Origin: Alistipes provencensis
Lineage (GTDB): Bacteria; Bacteroidota; Bacteroidia; Bacteroidales; Rikenellaceae
DNA: 64,000 nt
Direction of reading: 5' to 3'
NCBI RefSeq assembly: GCF_900083545.1
Contig: NZ_LT559262.1
Location: forward strand, 372,001-436,000
A model generated the notes under the pieces. The model did not search any database, was not told where the DNA came from, and was given only the letters and a program-made list of their open reading frames with translations. Shown here piece after piece: positions 43,149 through 52,762 of this stretch. A program made the translations under genes and the position numbers. The number at the start of each line of letters is the position of its first letter. Position 1 is the stretch's first letter.

Positions 43149-43592
43149 TCAGTCGTCGACTTCGATCAGGCGGAACTTCAGGTCGAATTTCAGTTCGAGG
43201 CCGTTGTCGAGCTTCACCTCGTAGCCGCGCTTGTCGCGGTCGATCGAGACGATCTTGCGACCGGCGAAATGCTGGGCCACATGGTCGCGGATCTGCTGCG
43301 GAACAATAGCTGCGGGAACCTCGCCGTACTTGCAGTCGACATCCGTCCACTGTCCGTTCTTGGCGAACTCGACCTTCGAGCCGTTGACGAAGACCACCTT
43401 GTAGTCCTTGTCGAACATCTCCTCGTCGACCTTGGCGTAGGAGACCTCGACGCCCGCGAAGTGGGCCTTGATGAACTGCTGCGAAACGGCCGGGAGTTCG
43501 GCGACGGTGATGATGCGGTCGTTGCCGGCGAAAGCGGTAAGCGTGGAGGCCATGAGGGCCAGAGAAGCGAGGATAATCGTGAACTTTTTCAT
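43149..43592 (-). CDS. Periplasmic PepSY-like (DUF2874) protein
   Basis: A 147-residue exported protein (signal ending LTAFA). It has two PepSY-like repeats: residues about 27-85 (ITVAELPAVSQQFIKAHFAG, then YKVVFVNGSKVEFAKNG and WTDVDC) and 90-145 (VPQQIRDHVAQHFAGRKIVSID, then YEVKLDNGLELKFD). DUF2874 proteins are small Bacteroidetes periplasmic proteins often next to two-component systems. Here a sensor kinase and response regulator follow upstream on the same strand, so it may be a target or modulator of them. Function is not established. Confidence 0.88.
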   Translation of the reverse strand: MKKFTIILASLALMASTLTAFAGNDRIITVAELPAVSQQFIKAHFAGVEVSYAKVDEEMFDKDYKVVFVNGSKVEFAKNGQWTDVDCKYGEVPAAIVPQQIRDHVAQHFAGRKIVSIDRDKRGYEVKLDNGLELKFDLKFRLIEVDD

Positions 43593-43684
43593 AATCGTAG
43601 TGTTTTTAATTAAGTTTCATAGTGCAAAGTTGCGGCCTGAAACTGAAACGAATCTGAAAAAAGCGGATTTTTTTCTATTTTTTC

Positions 43685-44959
43685 CTAAAAATCGACCGTG
43701 AAGCAATGCCGCCCGTTTATATAGGAGTAGGCGATCTTCGCCCCGTAGAGACGGCACACGGCATCGACCACGGCGAGCCCCAGCCCCGTCGAACCCTCCT
43801 TCTTCGCACCCTGATAGAAGCGGTCGAAGATATGCCCGGCGTCGAGCGGACCGCCCGCGCCACTGTTCGAGACCGTGAACCTGCGCGGCGCCACCGTGAC
43901 CGCGATCTCTCCGCCGGCGTCACCGTGCACGAAGGCGTTCTTCACGAGGTTGGCGACCACGCTTCCGGCCAGCGAGGGGTTCATGCGCACCGTCAGCGGC
44001 CCTTCGTCCGTGAGTGTGAAGCGCATGCCGCGGTAGGCGTAAATCTCCTCCATGTCTTCAGCCGTGCGGCGCACCAGTGCATTCAGGTCGACCTCCTCGG
44101 CTTCGGGAAACTGCCCGTTGTCGATCTTCGACAGCAACAGCAGCGAACGGTTGAGCCGCACGAGGTAATCCAGCGTCCGCTGTACCTTGGCGATCTCGCC
44201 CAACTGCTCCTCCGAAAGCGTCTGCGCATCGTCGACCAGCATTTCGAGCCGGTTGCGGCAGACCGCCAGCGGGGTCTGCATCTCGTGCGAAGCGTTGCCG
44301 ATGAACTGCTTCTGCCGTTCGAACACCGACTCGGCCCGCTCGGCATAGCGGCGTGCGGCATCGTTCAACTTCCGGAACTCCTTCACAGAGGTCTCGACAG
44401 CCAGCGGCGGATTCTGCGCCCCCACGGTATAGCCGTCCAGCCACCGCAGCAGGGCGTAAAGGGGCCGCATCGTGCGATACAGCACTACGACCGTAATGAG
44501 CAGGATCAGCAGCAGCAGGAACAGGTAGAGGCAGACGATCCAGCCGAGAATCGCCTCACGGAGATCGTCCTTCTCGATCGTGGGCGTCATCACCGTCAAC
44601 TCGTACCACTTCCCGTCGCGGTCGTGGAACACCTTGCGCAGCACACGCGCCGGCTCCTCGTCATCCCGCTCGGGAATGAAGATCTCCTCGTCGGAATAAC
44701 GCTCACGCGGCTGTGTGGCGGCATATTCGGCCGACACCTCGTTGAGAAAATAGGCGTTGTTGCCCTCGGAAGCCGGAACCGGAAGCTCCCGGCCCGCCAA
44801 TACCCGCGTGAGGATCACCTCGGCGCGCGATTCGAGGGCGTCATCCATCTCGTCGTTGATCTCGTCGATCATCGTGACGTAAAACAGCACGGCCCACGCC
44901 GCCAGCAGCAGCGACAAGGCCCACGACAGGTGCAGCAGAATACGGTAGACGAGTTTCAT
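43685..44959 (-). CDS. Sensor histidine kinase
   Basis: A 424-residue inner-membrane sensor kinase. Transmembrane helices at about 8-28 and 139-161 enclose a periplasmic domain of about 110 residues. HisKA follows with phospho-acceptor H225 in FIGNASHEMQTPLAV, and the HATPase shows the N box (VVANLVKNAFVHGD), G1 (DAGHIFDRFYQG) and G2 (GLGLAVV) motifs. Its start overlaps the stop of the response regulator gene, so the two are co-translated. The DUF2874 protein just downstream is a likely functional neighbour. Signal unknown. Confidence 0.93.
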   Translation of the reverse strand: MKLVYRILLHLSWALSLLLAAWAVLFYVTMIDEINDEMDDALESRAEVILTRVLAGRELPVPASEGNNAYFLNEVSAEYAATQPRERYSDEEIFIPERDDEEPARVLRKVFHDRDGKWYELTVMTPTIEKDDLREAILGWIVCLYLFLLLLILLITVVVLYRTMRPLYALLRWLDGYTVGAQNPPLAVETSVKEFRKLNDAARRYAERAESVFERQKQFIGNASHEMQTPLAVCRNRLEMLVDDAQTLSEEQLGEIAKVQRTLDYLVRLNRSLLLLSKIDNGQFPEAEEVDLNALVRRTAEDMEEIYAYRGMRFTLTDEGPLTVRMNPSLAGSVVANLVKNAFVHGDAGGEIAVTVAPRRFTVSNSGAGGPLDAGHIFDRFYQGAKKEGSTGLGLAVVDAVCRLYGAKIAYSYINGRHCFTVDF

Positions 44960-45633
44960 GGCTGTACGAGTTTATAGCCGAAGCCGTAGACGGCGCGTAT
45001 CTCGATGTCGGCGCCTGCATCGTGGAGCTTGCGGCGGAGGTTCTTCATCTGCGCATAGACGAAATCGAAATTGTCGGCCTGATCGATATGGTCGCCCCAG
45101 ACCCCCTCGGCCAGCGCAGTCTTGTCGACCGTGTGGTTAGGGCGGGACATGAAGTAGTGGAGGATATCGTACTCCTTGCGCAGCAGTTCCATCTCGCGGC
45201 CTGCCACCTCGACGCGGCGGCTGTCGGGCCACAGACGCACGTTCCCGGCATCGAGGCTCTCGTGCCCGTCGCGCTGGTGGCGCCGCAGGACACTGCGGAT
45301 GCGAGCGCTGAGCTCGGCCAGATGGAACGGCTTGGGCAGGTAGTCGTCGGCCCCGAGTTCCAGTCCCTCGATCTTGTCGTCCAGCGAATCGCGGGCCGAA
45401 ATGATGATGACTCCGGCACGGCTGCGACGCTGCTTCAGCGCTTCGAGCAGCCGCAGGCCGCTGCCCCCGGGCAGCATGATATCCAGCAGGATGCAGTCAT
45501 AGTCGTATGCGGCGATCTTGTCGAGTGCCGCGGCATAATCGGCGGCCTGCTCGACGACGTATTGCTCGCGGACCAGCGTCCGGGCCATGATCTCCCGCAG
45601 GGAGGGTTCGTCTTCAACAATCAATATTTTCAT
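44956..45633 (-). CDS. OmpR/PhoB-family response regulator
   Basis: A 225-residue response regulator: receiver (1-118) with acidic pair in IVEDEP, phospho-acceptor D51 in LLDIMLPGG and the Lys in LPKPF, and a winged-helix DNA-binding domain (about 128-223) ending VYGFGYKL. It overlaps the sensor kinase gene by 4 bp. Promoter TTTG/N20/TATATTTG on the minus strand (45843-45874) leaves a leader of about 200 bases that contains a dispersed hairpin repeat. Confidence 0.95.
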   Translation of the reverse strand: MKILIVEDEPSLREIMARTLVREQYVVEQAADYAAALDKIAAYDYDCILLDIMLPGGSGLRLLEALKQRRSRAGVIIISARDSLDDKIEGLELGADDYLPKPFHLAELSARIRSVLRRHQRDGHESLDAGNVRLWPDSRRVEVAGREMELLRKEYDILHYFMSRPNHTVDKTALAEGVWGDHIDQADNFDFVYAQMKNLRRKLHDAGADIEIRAVYGFGYKLVQP

Positions 45634-45690
45634 AATCTATCTCTTTTTTCCGGGCGGGGCGCAAATCCGGGTCTGAAACCCACCGGCCTG

Positions 45691-45790
45691 CCATCGCCCT
45701 CTAAAACCCGCATCTTAAGCAGGCGCAGAACCGGATGGATCGTGTTCCGACAGACCATCGCCCCCCCTAAAACCCGGCTCTTAGCCGGGG
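45691..45790. repeat. Dispersed GC-rich hairpin repeat, two copies
   Basis: CCATCGCCC(n)TAAAACCCG units at 45691-45720 and 45755-45790. The second contains a perfect CCCGGCT-CTT-AGCCGGG hairpin. The same element occurs at 56655-56688 next to another gene. CGCAGAACCGG also recurs beside them. They look like a small mobile or regulatory intergenic repeat; they lie in the leader of the response regulator transcript. Confidence 0.6.
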
Positions 45791-45842
45791 GAAAGGTAGC
45801 ATCCGAATCCGAAAGGAAACTGAAACGGCGCTCCTACCCCAC

Positions 45843-45874
45843 CAAATATAGCCATTTTCCGGCCGGACTGCAAA
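45843..45874 (-). promoter_or_regulatory. Promoter of the two-component operon
   Basis: Minus-strand TTTG (45871-45874) and TATATTTG (45843-45850) with 20 bp between them. The -33 element overlaps the T-run of the fabH terminator. Confidence 0.55.
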
Positions 45875-45898
45875 AAAAACGGCGCCCCGAAGGACGCC
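45872..45898 (-). terminator. fabH operon terminator
   Basis: Minus-strand GCGTCCTTCGGGGCGCC hairpin followed by eight Ts, 25 bp after the fabH stop. Confidence 0.75.
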
Positions 45899-45922
45899 GC
45901 ACAATTATTTACAGGCCGAAAG

Positions 45923-46927
45923 CTATGCTTTCTCGCCGTCGTAAGCCCACTTCACATAGGTTGCGCCCCAAGTGTAACCGCCGCCGAAAGCTGCGAGGAT
46001 CAGGTTGTCGCCCTTGCGAAGCTCCTTCTCGTAGTCGAAAAGGCACGTCGGGATCGTGGCGGCCGTAGTGTTGCCGTTGCGGTCGATGTTAATCATGCAC
46101 TTGTCCTGCGTGATGCCCATGCGGCGCGCCGTGGCGTCGATGATGCGCAGGTTGGCCTGATGGGGCACCAAGAAACGAACGTCCTCGCCCTTGAGGTTGT
46201 GACGCTCCATCATCTCCACCGAAACGTCGGACATCTTCGACACGGCGGCCTTGAATACGGCGTGTCCGTCCCACATGATGGTGTGCCAGTTGTTCTGCAC
46301 GGTCTCGACCGAAGCCGGGTAGCGCGAACCGCCCGCCTTCATGTAGAGCTGCATCTCGCCCGAGCCGTCGGAACGCAGGATCGAATCGATCACACCGTAG
46401 CCCTCGGTATTGGCCTCCAGCAGCACGGCAGCCGCCGCGTCACCGAAGAGCGGGCAGGTCGAACGGTCGGTATAGTCGACGATCGACGACATCTTGTCGG
46501 CGCCCACGACGATGACCCGCTTGCTCGTGCCGGCCTCGATGAACTTGGAACCCGTCGTCAGGGCGAACAGAAATCCGCTGCAGGCGGCCGAAACGTCGAA
46601 TGCGAAGGCATTCTTGCAGCCGGCCTGATCGGCGATCAGGTTACCCGTCGAAGGGAAGAACATATCGGGAGTCACGGTGGCGCAGATCACCACATCGATC
46701 GACATCGGATCGACGCCCGTCTTGTCGAGCAGGTTGATGACGGCGCGGGCTCCCATGTAGGAACTGCCGACGCCTTCGCCCTTGAGGATGTGGCGCGTCT
46801 TGATACCGGTGTGCGACATGATCCACTCATCGTTGGTGTCGACCATCTGGCTCAACTCGTCGTTGGTGAGGATATACTCCGGAAGGTACTGTCCCACTCC
46901 CGTTATCGCTGCTGTAATCTTACCCAT
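45923..46927 (-). CDS. fabH: 3-oxoacyl-ACP synthase III
   Basis: A 334-residue KAS III with the complete Cys-His-Asn triad: C116 in [12 protein letters not shown]256 in LVPHQANLR and N286 in [10 protein letters not shown]. It condenses acetyl-CoA (or a branched primer) with malonyl-ACP to start fatty-acid synthesis in the cytoplasm. It is the last gene of the DUF177-rpmF-plsX-fabH cluster, a very common bacterial order that joins lipid synthesis with ribosome protein supply. It follows plsX by 30 bp. Confidence 0.97.
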   Translation of the reverse strand: MGKITAAITGVGQYLPEYILTNDELSQMVDTNDEWIMSHTGIKTRHILKGEGVGSSYMGARAVINLLDKTGVDPMSIDVVICATVTPDMFFPSTGNLIADQAGCKNAFAFDVSAACSGFLFALTTGSKFIEAGTSKRVIVVGADKMSSIVDYTDRSTCPLFGDAAAAVLLEANTEGYGVIDSILRSDGSGEMQLYMKAGGSRYPASVETVQNNWHTIMWDGHAVFKAAVSKMSDVSVEMMERHNLKGEDVRFLVPHQANLRIIDATARRMGITQDKCMINIDRNGNTTAATIPTCLFDYEKELRKGDNLILAAFGGGYTWGATYVKWAYDGEKA

Positions 46928-46957
46928 TAACTTAACTTTTGCTATTCGTAATTCGGA

Positions 46958-47905
46958 TTAATTTTTGAACGCACGCTGCAACTTCTCCGTGAGGCCGGCC
47001 CGGATGACCTGCCCCGTCGAAAGGATCATGCTCTTGATGGCCTCGGGCGAAGAGCATCCGTGGCCGATGATGACAGGCGCGTTGACACCCAGAACGGGGG
47101 TGCCGCCGACGTTTTCGTAATTCATGGCGTCCCAGAAAGCATTGCTGCATCCCAGCGCCTTGTTGATGCGGTAGAGCCCCTCGGCCATCTTCAGCACCGT
47201 GTTGCCGACGAATCCGTCGCAGACAACCACGTCGGCGACCTTCGCCGAGAAGATGTACGAAGCTTCGACGTTACCCACGAAATTGATGCGGCCGTCGGCC
47301 TTCAGCAGTTCGTAAGCGGCCTTGGTCTGGACATTGCCCTTGGTCTCCTCCTCGCCGATGTTGAGCACCGCGACACGCGGTTTCTCGATGCCCAGCACCG
47401 CCTCGGCGTAAATCGAGCCGATCAGTCCGTACTGCTCCAGCACCTCGGGCTTGCAGTCCACGTTCAGGCCCACATCCAGCAGCAGCGCGGGACGCCCCGT
47501 GACCGTGGGAATGAGGGATGAGATCGTAGGCCGGATGACCCCTTCAATGGGTTTGACGGCATACATCGAGCCGACCATCATGGCCCCGGTGGACCCGGCG
47601 CTCGCAAATCCGTCGATGGCGCCCTTGGCCAGATAGCCGAAGCCTACCGTAATGCTCGAATCGGCCTTGGCTTGAAATGCCTTGGCCGGATGGTCGCCCA
47701 TCTCGATCACCTCGGTAGTGGCAACGATGTCGAACCTGTCGGCCGGACACCCTTCCGAAGAGAGCACGGAGTTAATTTTCCGCTCGTCGCCGAACAGCAC
47801 GATACGGCTGTCCGACCCGACCGTCTCGAGTGCCATGATAGCACCTTTCACAGTGGCTTCGGGAGCGTAATCGCCGCCCATGGCGTCTACACCAATCTTT
47901 ATCAT
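46958..47905 (-). CDS. plsX: Phosphate acyltransferase PlsX
   Basis: A 315-residue PlsX with MIKIGVDAMGGDYAPEATVKG at the start, FASAGSTGAMMVGSMY near 110, ALLLDVGLNVDCKPE near 140 and VVVCDGFVGNTVLKMAEG near 215. It converts acyl-ACP to acyl-phosphate, the donor for PlsY in phospholipid synthesis. It lies between rpmF and fabH. The 150-bp gap before it contains a CCGG(n)CCGG hairpin and T-run that might regulate read-through from rpmF. Confidence 0.97.
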   Translation of the reverse strand: MIKIGVDAMGGDYAPEATVKGAIMALETVGSDSRIVLFGDERKINSVLSSEGCPADRFDIVATTEVIEMGDHPAKAFQAKADSSITVGFGYLAKGAIDGFASAGSTGAMMVGSMYAVKPIEGVIRPTISSLIPTVTGRPALLLDVGLNVDCKPEVLEQYGLIGSIYAEAVLGIEKPRVAVLNIGEEETKGNVQTKAAYELLKADGRINFVGNVEASYIFSAKVADVVVCDGFVGNTVLKMAEGLYRINKALGCSNAFWDAMNYENVGGTPVLGVNAPVIIGHGCSSPEAIKSMILSTGQVIRAGLTEKLQRAFKN

Positions 47906-48055
47906 ACTCGTGCGATTTGGTTGTTATCTCGCTCCCCGCCCACCCACACTTGTGGCAACGACCATGTGACGCCCGGCCTTATCCGGGTGAAACGGGAGTT
48001 TATTCCATAAAAAAAGAGGCAAACCCGGCGGGATGCACTCTTCAGAGCGCCGAAT

Positions 48056-48241
48056 TTATTCGGCAGCCTTTTTCTCGATAGCCAGCTTTCCGCGATAGAA
48101 GCCGCACTCGGGGCATACGCGGTGGTACAGGACGGCTGCACCGCAGTTCGAGCAGGTAACCACCGTCGGAACGGTAGCCTTGTAGTTGGTTCTGCGCTTA
48201 TCGCGTCGCGTCGACGAGACTTTGTGTTTAGGATGTGCCAT
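48056..48241 (-). CDS. rpmF: 50S ribosomal protein L32
   Basis: A 61-residue L32 with the typical start AHPKHKVSSTRRDKRRTNYK and a zinc ribbon of two CxxC motifs (CSNC and CPEC). It is part of the large ribosomal subunit. It follows the DUF177 gene by 42 bp, as in most bacteria. Confidence 0.97.
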   Translation of the reverse strand: MAHPKHKVSSTRRDKRRTNYKATVPTVVTCSNCGAAVLYHRVCPECGFYRGKLAIEKKAAE

Positions 48242-48283
48242 TTTACAGTATAAATTATAAGTTTAACGTATTTTTCGCATTCA

Positions 48284-48880
48284 TTATTTCGTGCCGCGGG
48301 GCTTTTTCGCTTTTTCCGGCTCCTCCCCCTCGGCTTCCATCTGCTCGCGCAGCGCCGCCAGTTTGGCCCACTCGCCCTCGTTGTGTTCCTTTCCGCCTTC
48401 GGCCCGGGCCTCGATCGACGCGAACTCCTGATCCGAGACGATGCGGAAACGCTCGAGCATTTCGGGGTTGCACGCTCCGTCGGGATGCACCCGCTGGTAA
48501 GGCAGCGACAGCACGATGCTCTCGTAGATGTACTGCGTGAGGTCCACCCGGTCCTCGCCCGGCAGCATCCACATCACCTCGCCGTCGTATTCGTGCACCT
48601 CCTCGGAGAACTTCACCACCAACTGCCCCTCGAAGTCGATGGGCACCCGGCAATCTTCCAGACAGCGGTCGCACTCCACGACGACGTATCCCGTGATCGT
48701 CACATCGAGCACGATCCGGTTCTCCGTGCGGTCGGCATCGACCGTCACCTCACACCTGCCGTCCTTGATCTCCGTGCTCTGGTACTCCTCGAACAACGAT
48801 CCGTCCACCTCGAACCGAAATTCGTGACAGCCAGTCTTCAACCCGCTATAAGGGATTGCATATCGTTGAGTTTCCCCCAT
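48284..48880 (-). CDS. YceD/DUF177 family protein
   Basis: A 198-residue DUF177 protein with IVLDVTITGYVVVECDRCLEDCRVPI, holding the conserved CxxC centre, and VDLTQYIYESIVLSLPYQRVHP. The C-terminal tail is charged and Glu-rich. Members are linked to 23S rRNA or large-subunit maturation. It leads the rpmF-plsX-fabH cluster and has a perfect TTTG/N19/TAACTTTG promoter (48899-48929) with a very short leader. Confidence 0.93.
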   Translation of the reverse strand: MGETQRYAIPYSGLKTGCHEFRFEVDGSLFEEYQSTEIKDGRCEVTVDADRTENRIVLDVTITGYVVVECDRCLEDCRVPIDFEGQLVVKFSEEVHEYDGEVMWMLPGEDRVDLTQYIYESIVLSLPYQRVHPDGACNPEMLERFRIVSDQEFASIEARAEGGKEHNEGEWAKLAALREQMEAEGEEPEKAKKPRGTK

Positions 48881-48898
48881 TTATGCACATTTAGTGCG

Positions 48899-48929
48899 CA
48901 AAGTTACGAAAAAATAAGACATTTGCAAA
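48899..48929 (-). promoter_or_regulatory. Promoter of the DUF177-rpmF-plsX-fabH operon
   Basis: Minus-strand TTTG (48926-48929), exactly 19 bp, then TAACTTTG (48899-48906). The ATG at 48880 is about 18 bp downstream of the -7 element. Confidence 0.85.
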
Positions 48930-48987
48930 GAAAACTGCGAGATTTAGCGCGTCCGCACGCTTTGCGCCGAACCGGGCGCAATTCGGT

Positions 48988-49019
48988 TTTGCATCCGTCA
49001 GCCTTTTTTCCTACCTTTG
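48988..49019 (+). promoter_or_regulatory. Promoter placed so close to the ATG that the mRNA may be leaderless
   Basis: TTTG (48988-48991), 20 bp, TACCTTTG (49012-49019). The ATG at 49026 begins six bases after the -7 element, about where transcription should start. Confidence 0.65.
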
Positions 49020-49025
49020 TCGAAT

Positions 49026-49430
49026 ATGGACAAAAAAGGATTCACCATCGAAGTCACGAGCCGCTACGACGGGTGGTGGCGGTATAACGTGGCGCTGATG
49101 TGCGGCTGTTTCGATGCTGCGGACCAGCGCATCGGGTTCGCCACGGCGGAATCGGCCGTCGCCGGCGTGGGGGCCAACCTCACCGAACGCCCGGCCGACA
49201 TCCCGGCCGACCGCAGCGCCGTGCTGGAAACCATGGCCTGCGACCACCTGCTGCTCTACCTCTATATCATCCCCCACACGCTGCCCGCAGGCAACGACAT
49301 CGACGCCACACGGCCTTTCGAGATCGAACTGCGCATCTCCTACGCCGGACGCCTGCTGCGCACCGAGAAGCGGACGATCAACCAGTGGTCGGGCGCCTCG
49401 GTCGAAATGCGCGTGGACACGAAAAAATAG
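49026..49430 (+). CDS. Small beta-rich hypothetical protein
   Basis: About 134 residues from the ATG at 49026. It begins MDKKGFTIEVTSRYDGWWRYNVAL and has several alternating hydrophobic strands (LLLYLYIIPHTLP, FEIELRISYAGRLLRTEKRTI). No signal peptide, no recognised family. The promoter almost touches the start codon, so the message may be leaderless. It ends before a bidirectional terminator shared with gapA. Confidence 0.7.
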   Translation: MDKKGFTIEVTSRYDGWWRYNVALMCGCFDAADQRIGFATAESAVAGVGANLTERPADIPADRSAVLETMACDHLLLYLYIIPHTLPAGNDIDATRPFEIELRISYAGRLLRTEKRTINQWSGASVEMRVDTKK

Positions 49431-49468
49431 GCCGCAGCCCGACGCAGTTCATCCTGCCCGAAAACAAG

Positions 49469-49493
49469 AAAGGGACCCATCGGGGTCCCTTTT
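49469..49493. terminator. Bidirectional terminator between convergent genes
   Basis: AAAGGGACCC/GGGTCCCTTT perfect stem with a four-base loop, usable from both sides. Confidence 0.85.
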
Positions 49494-49510
49494 CAGTCGA
49501 ATGGCTTCGA

Positions 49511-50545
<1,035 letters not shown>

Positions 50546-50578
50546 TTAATAAAAGATTCCGTTATTTTTTTCACAGCA

Positions 50579-50610
50579 CAAAAGTACATACTTTATACAT
50601 TTTACGCAAA
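50579..50610 (-). promoter_or_regulatory. gapA promoter
   Basis: Minus-strand TTTG (50607-50610), 20 bp, TACTTTTG (50579-50586). Confidence 0.8.
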
Positions 50611-50669
50611 TAAAAAATTAAATTTTTTTACGAACCGCATACACCTTTATGCCACATTCCCTTTGCGGC

Positions 50670-51425
50670 CTATTCCGCGACCTTCTTGGCCCGCTTGGCC
50701 ATGGCCGACGCGAAGACGAAATCGTTGAGTTCGCGGTTGTCGGCGTGGAGGATATCGTCCTTGGTTCCCTCCCACCACTTGCGGCCGCCGTGGATGTATA
50801 CAATTTTCTCGCCGATCTCCATCACCGAGTTCATGTCGTGCGTATTGATGATCGTCGTGATGCCGTATTCCTGCGTGATCTCGTGGATCAGGTTGTCGAT
50901 GACGATCGAGGTCTGGGGATCGAGGCCCGAGTTGGGCTCGTCGCAGAATAAGTAGCGGGGATTCATCACGATGGCGCGGGCGATGGCCACACGCTTGATC
51001 ATGCCGCCCGACAGCTCGGCCGGATAGAGGTGGTTGACGTTTTCGAGGCGCACCCGCTGCAGGCAGAAGTTCACGCGCTCCATCTTCTCCTTCGAGCTCT
51101 GCGAGGTAAAGAGGTCGAGCGGCAGCCGGACATTCTCCTCGACGGTCGACGAGTCGAGCAGCGCCCCGCCCTGAAAGATCATGCCGATATCCTTGCGAAT
51201 GGCCTTGCGGTCGCGGAATCCCAGCTTCGTGAAGTTGACATCATCATACCACACGTCACCCGAGTCGGGCTCGTGGAGTCCCACCAGCGTCTTGAGCAGC
51301 ACGGTCTTACCCGAGCCGCTGCGGCCGATGATGAGGTTGGTCTTCCCGGTCTCGAATTCCACCGAGATGTCGTCGAGCACCACCCGCCCGTCGAACGATT
51401 TGACGATATGTTCGGCGCGTATCAT
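50670..51425 (-). CDS. mlaF: ABC transporter ATPase, MlaF-like
   Basis: About 251 residues from the ATG at 51425, which overlaps the permease stop (ATGA). The ABC ATPase motifs are Walker A GRSGSGKT, Q-loop FQGGALLDSSTV, signature LSGGM and Walker B YLFCDEPNSGLDP, with H-loop NTHDM. The FQGGALLDSSTVEEN region is typical of MlaF/Ttg2A, which drive phospholipid trafficking between inner and outer membranes. The permease (51422-52165) is its partner. No substrate-binding MlaD gene is seen here. Confidence 0.93.
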   Translation of the reverse strand: MIRAEHIVKSFDGRVVLDDISVEFETGKTNLIIGRSGSGKTVLLKTLVGLHEPDSGDVWYDDVNFTKLGFRDRKAIRKDIGMIFQGGALLDSSTVEENVRLPLDLFTSQSSKEKMERVNFCLQRVRLENVNHLYPAELSGGMIKRVAIARAIVMNPRYLFCDEPNSGLDPQTSIVIDNLIHEITQEYGITTIINTHDMNSVMEIGEKIVYIHGGRKWWEGTKDDILHADNRELNDFVFASAMAKRAKKVAE

Positions 51426-52165
51426 ATGAGCAGAACTTGCGTAAGGATGAGGTCGAAAAGCAGGATCACCACACAACTGGCCACCACGGCGCGCGTCGAC
51501 GCGGCGCCGACCTCCATCGAATTGCCCCGGGCGTTGTAGCCGTAGAAGGCCGAGATCGAGGTGATGATGTAGGCGAAGACGACGGTCTTGATGAGCGTGT
51601 AGGTGATCGAATAGGGTTTGAAATCCATCAGCAGGCCGTCGACATAATCGGCCGGAATCATGATGCCCGTGACGGCGGCGATGATCCACCCGCCGAGGAT
51701 GCCGATCAGGATCGAAAGGATCGTGAGGAACGGGAAGAAGAGCATCGCGGCGACGATCTTCGGAAGGATCAGGTACGAGGCCGAATTGACGCCCATGATC
51801 TCCAGAGCGTCGATCTGCTCGGTGATGCGCATCGTACCGATCTCCGAGGCGATCGACGACCCGACCTTGCCGGCGAGAATCAGCGCCACGACCGCCGACG
51901 AGAATTCCAGAATCATCGTCTCGCGCGTGGCGTAGCCCACCAGCGAACGGGGGATGAACGGCGAATCGAGGTTGATGCACATCTGCAGCGTGATGACCGC
52001 GCCGATGAATACCGAGATGATGGCCGTCAGGCCGATCGAGTTGACGCCCAGCGCCTCCATTTCGAAAACGATGCGCCGGCGGTAGATCGCCGCCTTCTCC
52101 GGACGGGAAAAAACCTTTCCCATCAACATGAAATAGCGGCCTATGAGTTCGAATACCTTCAGCAT
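51422..52165 (-). CDS. mlaE: ABC transporter permease, MlaE-like
   Basis: About 247 residues from the ATG at 52165; a longer frame to 52297 overlaps the previous gene and has no membrane pattern. It has the MlaE family core: GVNSIGLTAIISVFIGAVITLQ, then LVGYATRETMILEFSSAVVALILAGKVGSSIASEIGTMRITEQIDALEIMGVN, which is the hallmark coupling region. It has about five to six membrane helices. Works with the ATPase in lipid transport that maintains outer-membrane asymmetry. Confidence 0.93.
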   Translation of the reverse strand: MLKVFELIGRYFMLMGKVFSRPEKAAIYRRRIVFEMEALGVNSIGLTAIISVFIGAVITLQMCINLDSPFIPRSLVGYATRETMILEFSSAVVALILAGKVGSSIASEIGTMRITEQIDALEIMGVNSASYLILPKIVAAMLFFPFLTILSILIGILGGWIIAAVTGIMIPADYVDGLLMDFKPYSITYTLIKTVVFAYIITSISAFYGYNARGNSMEVGAASTRAVVASCVVILLFDLILTQVLLI

Positions 52166-52169
52166 GCGG

Positions 52170-52580
52170 CTACTGTTCCTTTTCCTCCTCGAAATCGACG
52201 TAGTCGCCCACGTCCTTCGATACGCGTTTTTCGGGCGTCCCGGCGGTCTTGTGCACGCGCACCTCGCCTTCGCGGCCCCTGCGTTCCCGTTCCGCAAACG
52301 GCGAGCCGGAATTCCGCTGCCGGAATCCGCCCTGCTCCCCGAAGCCTTCGCCGAACTGCTCCTCCATCTGTCTGCGGACCTTATGGATACGCCAGCGGAA
52401 GACCAGCATCAGCACGATTGCCAATACTACGATTCCCATAAGAAAATACAAGATAAATAGCGCGATGCCTTTCAGCAGCGCGGGGGCGCCGAGCGCCAGT
52501 ATGACGATAAGGAGCGTCGTGAGCGGATTGCGCTGCACGAAACCCACCAGCGAGTCGATTATTGCCGTGAAGAAATTCAT
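52170..52580 (-). CDS. DUF4834 small membrane protein
   Basis: A 136-residue protein with two hydrophobic segments (about 20-60), including LLIVILALGAPALLKGIALFILYF, and a highly charged C-terminal tail with REREGREGE-like repeats and KDVGDYVDFEE. It matches the Bacteroidetes DUF4834 pattern. It precedes mlaE by 4 bp, so all three genes form one operon; a role in the envelope lipid system is inference. Confidence 0.8.
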   Translation of the reverse strand: MNFFTAIIDSLVGFVQRNPLTTLLIVILALGAPALLKGIALFILYFLMGIVVLAIVLMLVFRWRIHKVRRQMEEQFGEGFGEQGGFRQRNSGSPFAERERRGREGEVRVHKTAGTPEKRVSKDVGDYVDFEEEKEQ

Positions 52581-52762
52581 TCCGGTTTCAATTTACATCC
52601 CTGCAAAAACAGCGCGGGCCGAGAGCGGCGGCAAAGCCGACGATGCTGAGGCGCAGCCTGTCCTGACAAAGTTTATCTTTGCAAAGGTAGGGAAAATTAT
52701 GCGTATTTCAATTAAATGTCGTAAATTTGGCGACTGTAAACGAAAACAAATCACAATCCGAT